DNA of 64,000 bases, taken from assembly GCA_030737875.1 (NCBI GenBank), contig CM060918.1, forward strand, positions 772,080,552-772,144,551. The letters run 5' to 3'. Both the position numbers and the translations under genes were made by a program. The notes under the pieces were generated by a model, which had not been told where the DNA came from, ran no database searches, and saw nothing but the letters and a program-made list of their open reading frames with translations. Below are positions 57,107 to 64,000 of the stretch, in pieces; positions within the stretch are counted from its first letter, which is position 1; every line of letters starts with the position of its first letter. Source of the DNA: Allium sativum. Lineage: Eukaryota; Streptophyta; Magnoliopsida; Asparagales; Amaryllidaceae.

Positions 57107-57124
57107 GCCCTCCTTCTAGCGCCA
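57107..57124 (-). other. primer binding site of element F
   Basis: On the minus strand TGGCGCTAGAAGGAGGGC lies three bases inside the LTR end at 57128. Not the tRNA-Met type of the other elements; the tRNA was not identified with certainty. Confidence 0.7.
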
Positions 57125-57127
57125 AAA

Positions 57128-57180
57128 TGTTAACGATATTTTTCGTCAACACCGCAGATAGGTCAATGGGAATGGACCTA
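57128..57180 (-). repeat. right LTR of element F, first 53 bp
   Basis: Matches 48869-48921 at 45 of 53 bases. Interrupted by element E. Confidence 0.8.
57176..57180 (+). repeat. presumed left target-site duplication of element E (ACCTA)
   Basis: The five bases before E's TG. The partner lies outside the window, so this is a prediction. Confidence 0.4.
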
Positions 57181-57551
57181 TGTAACGACCCAGAAAATCT
57201 GAACCAATTTAAAATTTTTAAATTGGCTAAAATAATGGATTTTAAATATTTAAAATAAATATTTTAAATAAAGGAGATGAAAACTGAGTTTGAATCGACA
57301 TTTGAAAACGAATATAATTAATTATAATTATATATAGAATTGAAAATGGCGCGGTAGTTCGATAATTCGATTCCAAACTTCAATTGAATGTACCGGGTGC
57401 AAAACAATCCGGATTTTAGTGAAACCAAAAACATTAGGTTCTAATTGATGATATCTTTCCAACGAATCTGACCAATCGAAATTTGATAGCGGAAATCAAA
57501 AGATATGTCCAGTTGAAAATACTGAATAGTCGCTATGGAATTCAGGCCCTT

Positions 57552-57840
57552 AAAAATGGACATTTTGCATACGACCTCGGATTTCGACGAAACCACTTTT
57601 GTTGGATCCGTGATGTCAAATTATTGCTAGGTTTCAAATTTCATAATTTTCCGAATCAATATGTGAGCGTGGCAAAGGAAAACGCGTTTGACCAGTTTCA
57701 GTTGATTTTAATCTACTGGAAATTGGCCATTTTTCAAACGGTCTCAGAATTCGACGAAACTAGTTTTGTTAGGACCGTATCGGCAATACGAAGCTAGAAA
57801 ATATTTTTCTGGAATTTTTCTAGTTAGTATGTGACCCTGG
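57552..57840 (+). repeat. diverged tandem duplication in E U3
   Basis: Two diverged units of about 166 bp, each with TTCGACGAAAC-TTTTGTTGGA and ending TATGTGA-C-TGG. Similar in style to the array of element G. Confidence 0.6.
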
Positions 57841-58423
57841 AAATTTGAAATGTACGTTTAAAATTCAATATAGTGATTTAAATGTAAATTCCACGGAAAC
57901 TGATTGTAACGATCAAATCAGCTTGCGATACATATCCCATTGTGTCCGGAATGGGGGTAAAACGCTATGGACGACAGGCGGTAGGCCTCGTTTCGAGGTC
58001 GTATGTAAAAGTCAACCTTTTTGCAAAATTAAATAATTAAATAATAAAAAGGAAAAAAAATATTATTTTAATTCCCTCCCTTTTCTTCTTCTTGCCCCCC
58101 CCCCCCGATTTCAGTAAACAGAAAACAAAAAAAAAAAAAAAGAAGAAGAAAGCAGCAGCAGCCGCCCGCCTTCAGCCGTCGACCAGACCTCCACCGCGCC
58201 CTCCGATCTTCTCCCCCCCCCCCTCTTCCTTGCACTCGCTCCCTCCTCCTCCTTCAATCCGACCCCCCCGAAGCCGTTCGAGACCTCGAAGCCGCCTCCC
58301 CCGTTCGAAACCCTAGCGCCGCCCCTCTCGAAGCCAGACTCCGCCTCCCCTCCGACGAACTGCGGAAACCCCCCCCCCCTCTGTAAGTTTTTTTTTTTGT
58401 TATTTTATTTTTAATGATTTAAA

Positions 58424-58655
58424 AACTGTTTATTTTAAAAAAAAGGTTAAAACTGATTTTAAATAGATTTAAAACTGATTTTAAAAGCATTTAAAAACTG
58501 ATTTTATTTTAAAAAGTAAATTCTGATTTTTTTTGTAAAAAGAAAAACTGATTTTAAATAGATTTAAAAACTGATTTTAAATAGATTTAAAAACTGATTT
58601 TAAACAGGTTATAAAAACTGATTTTTAAAGGAAATAAAAACTGATTTTATTTTAG
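58424..58655 (+). repeat. AAACTGATTTTAAATAGATT tandem repeats
   Basis: About nine irregular copies of a 22-26-bp AT-rich unit just after the donor-like site. Confidence 0.85.
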
Positions 58656-59108
58656 GATTTAAAATAGGAAAAAGGTTTAAACTTAAAAAGGAAAAGGTTT
58701 AAACTTTGAAATAGAAAAAGGTATAATCTTTTAAAAGAAAAAGATTTGAACTTGGAAAAATAAAGATCATATTTTTAAAAAGAGAAAAAGACGGAATTTT
58801 TATTAGGTAGAAGGAGTAAGATATGATTTTTGTATTTTTAAAGTAATAAAAATATAATTTTTACATCATAGGAATATCAAAAATATAATCTTTATTTTTG
58901 AAAAGGCGGAATATTTTTTTTTTTGAAATGCAGTTTTTTATATATTGAATAACATAGTAAAAATTCGATTTTTACATATGTAGAGAATACGGGCAACAAA
59001 GCGACAGAAAGAGAGATTGGCGAAGAAGAGTCGTAGTAGTTGGATAGCTATTGGTGAGATTTCTGATTTAAAAATATATATATATGTGTTAAAATAAAAG
59101 TGAATTGC

Positions 59109-59129
59109 TATATATAATATATATCTATA

Positions 59130-59160
<31 letters not shown>
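59109..59160 (+). repeat. TA microsatellite, imperfect
   Basis: TA/CTATAT dinucleotide run of about 50 bases. Confidence 0.9.
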
Positions 59161-59162
<2 letters not shown>

Positions 59163-59545
59163 GCCCCTCGTCCACAAACTATGGACGATATTTATTGGTT
59201 GAAATTGTTGTGAAAATTGATTGATAGCGAATGATTGTTTGGGATTGTTTGTGATTGATATTGGTTGATTGTGGTTGAAAAATACCCGTTTGTGATTGAG
59301 AAATATTTGGTTGAAACCACATAGGATTAGTTTGTGGAAATGAAATAAATATATACATGCCGCCTGCGTGCGAACTAGATGCATGATCCCCATTGTCAAA
59401 AACCGCGAGGTTTTAAGGTAGAGCGAGGAGCCGTACTAGGGACGGTCCCGGTTTTAACTACCCTGCCGTTATGCTGCCGAAATTTTGAATAATATTCGTG
59501 TGTTTGAATTATTTTCATATGCTTAAACTATATTTATTCATTGAA

Positions 59546-59800
59546 TAGAAAACATTCATGTGTTGAATTGATATTCATTCGTTGATTAGAAATTCATGTG
59601 TTGAATGGTATTCATATTTTGAAATAAATTGTTTGATATTAAAAATCACATTTTTATCTATATATAGAAAGTATAGAAAACATTCATGTGTTGAATTGAT
59701 ATTCATTCGTTGATTACAAATTCATGTGTTGAATGGTATTCATATTTTGAAATAAATCGTCTGATAATAAAAAATCACATTTTATCGACTATATGAACTG
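59546..59800 (+). repeat. 128-bp tandem duplication
   Basis: TAGAAAACATTCATGTG begins copies at 59546 and 59674. They match with few differences, including TTCATTCGTTGATTA and TTTTGAAATAAAT blocks. Confidence 0.92.
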
Positions 59801-60477
59801 TGTAAAATAATCTCGTTTTAAAGGAAATTGTTTTATGATAAAAATCCCATTTTTATCACCAACTTGAACTATGTAGAAAAATAGTGTTTTGAAATGAATT
59901 GTTTTACAATAATAATCACATTTTTATTGTATGCATAAATCGTTGAAATGTGAAGTGTTAAAAATAGCCACTTGTTCAAAATAGACATATATGAGTTGAA
60001 ATATTCATTAATTAGCTAATGAAATGATTTGCACCTATTTATGTAACATTAGAAGGAATGGTGTTTTTAAACCAAATAGAAATCAAATATGAAGTCGAAT
60101 AGAAAATGATAAATGATAAGAACTGTGTATATATGTACATACATATTCATTGAACAGGTTATAGCAAAGGGGCTAGAGAAGAGGAATAAAATTTTGTGCC
60201 CGACAAATAGGTACACATTTACTGCTTTGTTTGGGTGATGATTTTATGAGCCTGTTGGCTAGCCGCTTGGCTTTTTCTTTTTCTTTTTGAGATTAGAAGG
60301 ACCGGGAAAGCTATTTGCGATTTCCCGATGCTCCCGGTGTAGGGGAGGTTATGGCGAAATTTTCCAAAATTTTAAGGTGTTAGAAAAATATTTGAAGTGG
60401 AAACGATATTGAAATCATTGAATGAACTATATTTGTATAAATATATAAATATAAATAAAATTAAAACGAAACGAAGC

Positions 60478-60915
60478 CGTGCAGTTCATATTTTGAAACC
60501 GTGATTTCAAACAACTAATGCGGGAAATCCGACCATTGGATTTTCCTGAAACCTCAACCGTCGGGTTCGCCTTGGAAATATCTTCCCAACGGCACCAACC
60601 TTGTAAAAATCCAACGGTTGGATTGTCTGGAATGTTTAATTCAAATCTGAAGAAAAACAGCACCAGAAGCGATTATATTTATATATATAAATATAATTAT
60701 ATATTTAATCGAATAACGACGCTGCAGTTCGTATTTTGAAATCGAAATTTCAAACGATTGTACCGGGAGATCCAACCGTCGGATTTTCCCGAAACTGGAA
60801 CCGTTGGATTCGTTTTGGAAAGACCTTTCTAAAGATGTAAATTTTGCGAAGATCCAACGGTTAGATTTTCAGATATGTGTAAATCAAATCTGATGAAAAA
60901 CAGCGCCACGGCCGC
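60478..60915 (+). repeat. 241-bp period tandem duplication
   Basis: Two diverged units (from about 60478 and 60719), each with GCAGTTC-TATTTTGAAA, ATCC-ACC-T-GGATTTTCC and GATCCAACGGTT-GATT blocks and ending GAAAAACAGC. Confidence 0.85.
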
Positions 60916-62694
60916 TTTATGGCCCGAAGCGTCGTTTTGAATAAATTGGCTATTTTAAAATAAATAAAAATAGCGATAAATAGTTATAAAATACCATAAA
61001 CAATATGGAGTGGAAATAAACTGAATTTGCTTGATTTATGTTGTATTTGATGGTTGAATGTGTTTGGCGTGAAAATAACATTAAAGAACAAAATGGGTGT
61101 TGTCGAATAATTTAACCATTGAAGTAAATTGATTTGAAATTCTAAATATACGTGAATTATTTGAAAAGGCCGAGTTAATTCTCATTTCAAATGATTGACC
61201 TACGATTGAAAGTCGAAGATGAAGACGATGGTCGAAGACCGGAGATCTTCACCTCGTTTGGATGGTAACAGAGGTCCTGATTGGGAGGCATCCCGAAATA
61301 TGGATAATGAGTGGTGATCGTTCAGACGTACGTGTTGATCGAAGGGTTTGCGAGGTATTTAGGGTCTCCGGTTTCGTTCAGACCCAGAACGGACTTGTAA
61401 ATGGACTGTGTGTCTGACATAGGATTTATTCTGTGTGGCATGCTAAGATGCAGTGATCATGGCTTCTGTTGAAAAGCAAAGTCTTGTGGTGATGATCAAA
61501 GCACCGCCTGTGTGGCGTAGCTTTGTGTATAACGTAAATTCGCGAGCCTCACACCCCGGTATGAACCTAAAACGGGAGAAAGGACCTCAGGGAGGACATG
61601 CGTTTCTTTCTAGCTAGGGTGGTGTCAGTGACCTACCAGCCCTGACATTTATATACTTTTCACCTATGTGGTTGTTGCTGTTGCGAGGCGCCTCGGTTTG
61701 ATCGGACGATCCGGGTCCGATGGAGTCATTCGTTGGCTCGTTTACGCCCCAAAGGGCGGGGAAACGCAGTGTTCAGGAATTTTAATCCACATCGGTGGAC
61801 CGGCCCTGACGATCCAAGGGCCCACCTGTGTCTGGGTCTTGGGACACGGGCTAGAGCGTCTCGAATTCGGTAAGGACTATCTTTTGCCTTGGTTCATGAC
61901 GGAAATCCGATTTCCAAATACGACATCGTGCGGTTTTGATTGTATACCTATATATGGCGACATAGTGGTATGGGGCATTAATGCCGTCTATGATTGATAG
62001 TTATGATTTGAAATTGTTTTCAAAACATGTAAACACTAGCAATAATATCAAATGCCTTTGTTTTATTCGTATCAATCATATTTTGGCTGTTATAAGGTAA
62101 AAGCTCTATCCTCCGGTTTGCGTTGCATTGTGTGATGGGAACTGAGTCTTATAACGGTTTCATTTTTATAAAAAGCATAGCGATGTTTAAAAGAATGATT
62201 TGTTTTAAAGCACTGGCAATCCAATGGAGTAAACCCGTTCCACGAAAGTGGCGTGGTCCTATGGTTAGCCATATTGTATTTGTGTTGAGTAGATTTCTCA
62301 TACCAGTCCCATGACTGACTCGTAGTTTGTTTCACTCTCAAACTCGGGTGCCCCTTTTTCCACACGGGCAGCCTTGTATTCAGGTTTAGCTGGTTCTTTC
62401 TGGAAAGCTGGAGCTGAAGATGGATTCTATCATTTATTTCTTTTTATGTTGTTCAGCTCCTATTGTACATATTTTGTTTATTTCCGCTGGTGACATTTAT
62501 GTATAGCTGAACTGTATTTGTACTAAGTAAGATCCTTTATGCTGTGTAACTCTGATGATTACTTTTATCCAGTATATTCTATTGTTCATTATCTGGTGTA
62601 TTTATTTAATTCTGTTCTGCTATTATCTGTTTCTGTGTTATATTCCAAAGATAACCCTGTTTCCGTGAGAACGGGAATTCGGGTCGTCTCAACG

Positions 62695-62706
62695 TGGTAT
62701 CAGAGC
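62695..62706 (+). other. primer binding site of element E
   Basis: TGGTATCAGAGC three bases after the LTR end. Confidence 0.9.
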
Positions 62707-62945
62707 TTTGGTTAAGCTTAGTTCTGGAATATAACATTTGAACGAACTCGTCAGAAATAGAACCAGTAGTGTTCTAGGACGGGTAACTCTATACAGATAG
62801 GATCAACAATATCCTAGTATGAGTAAAGCAGAATGAAATTACACCTCGATAGACACATTTACGCTTGAAGTATATGTTTCTATGTTTTAAAATATCTTTT
62901 CTGTGACCTGACACTTGATCTGCTAATTGCAGAAGTACTAGAAAA

Positions 62946-64000
62946 ATGAGTGCCAGAAACAGAAGGAATACAGAACCCGATCTAGAGGCTCTATTAAAGA
63001 AATATCGAAACCTGGGTGGAGCACAATTCTCGGGCAATGAATCTATTATTCAAACTCAAGCTTGGATGAGTTCTGTCGAGAGAATGTTTGAGCATATCCA
63101 GCTGAGAGATGAGCAGAAACGGTTAGTAGCATCTTGGGCGCTCAAAGAAGAAGCTTTACTCTGGTGGGAAACAATCATCAAAGATAATCCAGAAGGTGAT
63201 ATCACCTGGGACAGATTCAAAGTGATTTTCCTAGAAAGATTTACTCCTCCCGAAGTAACCGAGAGATTATGTGATGAATTTTCTTATCTAATACAAGGTG
63301 ATATGACCATTCCCGAATATCATAAGAAATTCAATGAACTTGCTCACTTTGCTCCCCATCTGATTCAGAATACAAAGAGGAAAAATCTGAGATTTATTCA
63401 TGGGCTTCAAAGGAAATACCAGAATAAAGTATTGGGGCATGTGAAGCTTCCTTTCTCTGAAATGATATACATGGCCTATCAGTATGAAGATCTCCATAAG
63501 AAAGGAATGTTATGCGACGAAGGAGAAGTTTGTTGTAGTGACAAAGAAGAGTCGGAAACTGATATTCCTGAAGTCAGTACGAGGTCAGAGGTCAGTAAAG
63601 AGCCTAAAGTAAATCGAAAAAGGGCTAGATCTGAAAAAGAACCAGTAACAACTGCTATTTGCTCTAATTGCAATAAGAAAGGAAATTTGTCGATAAATTG
63701 TGGGCCCTTAAAGAAACGAAGCAAGGGTGGATTCAAACCCGGTGGGAAGGCTCGGGAAAGTAGGAAATGCCGGAAGTGCCATCAAGCTGGTCATATTGTG
63801 AAAAACTGCCCGCTATCTCAGAAATCTGAAACGGTACAGGTAAACGAAGTAGCAGAAACTTCTGAGCCCTCAGCTAATCAAGAAAGGCCCGATGTTTTAG
63901 AAGGCACGCTTACTGTCAAAAACATTCCAGTCAAAGTACTGTTTGACACAGGCGCGTCACGAAGCTTCATTTCCAAAGATGCAGCTAAGAAACTGGATTT
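62946..64000 (+). CDS. gag-pol: Gag-protease of element E (open at window edge)
   Basis: An unbroken frame of 351 codons from MSARNRRNTEPDLEALL. Gag core (about residues 25-190): SGNESIIQTQAWMSSVERMF, WALKEEALLWWETI, FLERFTPPEVTERL, EYHKKFNELAHFAPHL. A charged linker follows. The first knuckle, CSNCNKKGNLSINC, has Asn where the ligand His should be; the second, CRKCHQAGHIVKNC, is a full CCHC. The frame then enters protease with the FDTGASRSF active site (about 63943) and is still open at 64000. The single-frame Gag-Pol layout matches chromoviruses. Confidence 0.93.
   Translation, partial: MSARNRRNTEPDLEALLKKYRNLGGAQFSGNESIIQTQAWMSSVERMFEHIQLRDEQKRLVASWALKEEALLWWETIIKDNPEGDITWDRFKVIFLERFTPPEVTERLCDEFSYLIQGDMTIPEYHKKFNELAHFAPHLIQNTKRKNLRFIHGLQRKYQNKVLGHVKLPFSEMIYMAYQYEDLHKKGMLCDEGEVCCSDKEESETDIPEVSTRSEVSKEPKVNRKRARSEKEPVTTAICSNCNKKGNLSINCGPLKKRSKGGFKPGGKARESRKCRKCHQAGHIVKNCPLSQKSETVQVNEVAETSEPSANQERPDVLEGTLTVKNIPVKVLFDTGASRSFISKDAAKKLD

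Larger units (their letters stand above)
48869..57180 (-). mobile_element. Element F: Tat-lineage gypsy derivative with antisense ORF
   Basis: Two LTR starts (48869 and 57128) agree at 45 of 53 bases. Between them, read on the minus strand: primer site, gag remnant, 106-bp tandem repeats, a reverse-oriented intron-containing ORF and a C-rich (purine on minus) tract next to the left LTR. Pol is missing. Extra antisense ORFs and tandem repeats between the coding part and the 3' LTR are known features of Tat-lineage elements. Right LTR is interrupted by E. Confidence 0.75.
58383..62383 (+). other. predicted leader intron of element E
   Basis: Donor TCT|GTAAGTTTTT after a C-rich leader. Acceptor CCTTGTATTCAG|GTTTAGCTGG, aligned with D's acceptor. 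CCATGACTGAC about 65 nt upstream may hold the branch point. Length about 4.0 kb. Confidence 0.4.
57181..62691 (+). repeat. 5' LTR of element E
   Basis: 5511 bp. Contents: tandem U3 blocks, C-rich leader, donor-like site, CTGATTTTAAA repeats, TA microsatellite, 128-bp and 241-bp duplications, acceptor-like site at 62383. It aligns with D near its end. Only one LTR is in the window, so its length rests on the start motif and primer site. Confidence 0.8.
57181..64000 (+). mobile_element. Element E: gypsy element with 5.5-kb LTR and open gag-pol (partial)
   Basis: LTR starts TGTAACGACC at 57181 and ends GGGTCGTCTCA at 62691, a near inverted repeat of its own ends. A tRNA-Met-type primer site follows at 62695, then a Gag-protease frame uninterrupted to the window edge. 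Pol and the 3' LTR are outside. It sits inside F, and its coding region is undamaged, so it is probably the youngest insertion here. Confidence 0.88.

Noticed and set aside
57085..57124. tRNA-gene-like end (GGTTCAAGCCC...GCGCCA)
   Set aside because: Only the 3' half of a tRNA is matched and it abuts an LTR end on the opposite strand, so it is best read as F's primer binding site.
58092..58316. Proline/arginine-rich frame in E's LTR
   Set aside because: Made by C-rich and A-rich tracts of the leader just before the donor-like site; low complexity, no motif.
61668..61997. 109-residue frame in E's LTR
   Set aside because: Sits in the predicted intron, no recognised motif, and no matching frame seen in the related D LTR.

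Overview
The window reads as repeat-rich, probably pericentromeric, plant nuclear DNA. I find no host gene, rRNA, tRNA or CRISPR array. Nearly everything is LTR retrotransposon, nested several layers deep. The plant assignment rests on Ty3/gypsy chromodomain elements (Tekay/Del-like) with very long LTRs and a tRNA-Met-type primer site, a SIRE-like Ty1/copia element, and a Tat-lineage gypsy element carrying an antisense extra ORF.

Layout, left to right. (1) A decayed copia element (1-1871, resuming at 13053) is split by gypsy element A (1872-13047, target duplication ATGGT). A has two ~3.04-kb LTRs and a broken gag-pol. (2) 13856-15923 is AT-rich with little recognisable content. (3) Element D opens at 15924 with TGTAACGACCC. 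Its ~5.8-kb 5' LTR is split by element B (16877-26253, target duplication TGAGG), which kept gag but lost pol. D has almost no coding sequence, and its 3' LTR (32961-33193) is cut short. (4) Element G lies on the minus strand (LTR to 36232, internal sequence to its right). It is split by element C (36769-47655, target duplication GTTTC), which kept pol but lost the gag core. (5) Minus-strand Tat-like element F (48869-57180) interrupts G's gag. F holds a plus-strand intron-containing ORF, a 106-bp tandem array and a gag remnant. (6) Element E begins at 57181 inside F's right LTR. It has a 5.5-kb LTR and a Gag-Pol frame that is still open at the window edge, so it is probably the youngest insertion here.

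A, B and C are related families with one LTR plan. From the left end it runs: a covarying inverted repeat, a GC palindrome like paired E2F sites, an array of GTCGAC palindromes, a TATA box, a predicted leader intron of about 1.9-2.6 kb, and a polyadenylation signal. D and E share the TATA/donor/acceptor plan with longer introns.

The most unusual signal is inside that predicted intron. Each A, B and C LTR carries two tandem hairpin modules whose stems differ in sequence but stay complementary. A second conserved structure, a short hairpin with an RGGA loop just before the polypurine tract, shows the same compensatory change across five families. Both are candidates for selected, possibly undescribed, cis-acting elements. 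Homology calls are by reading only; no search was run.
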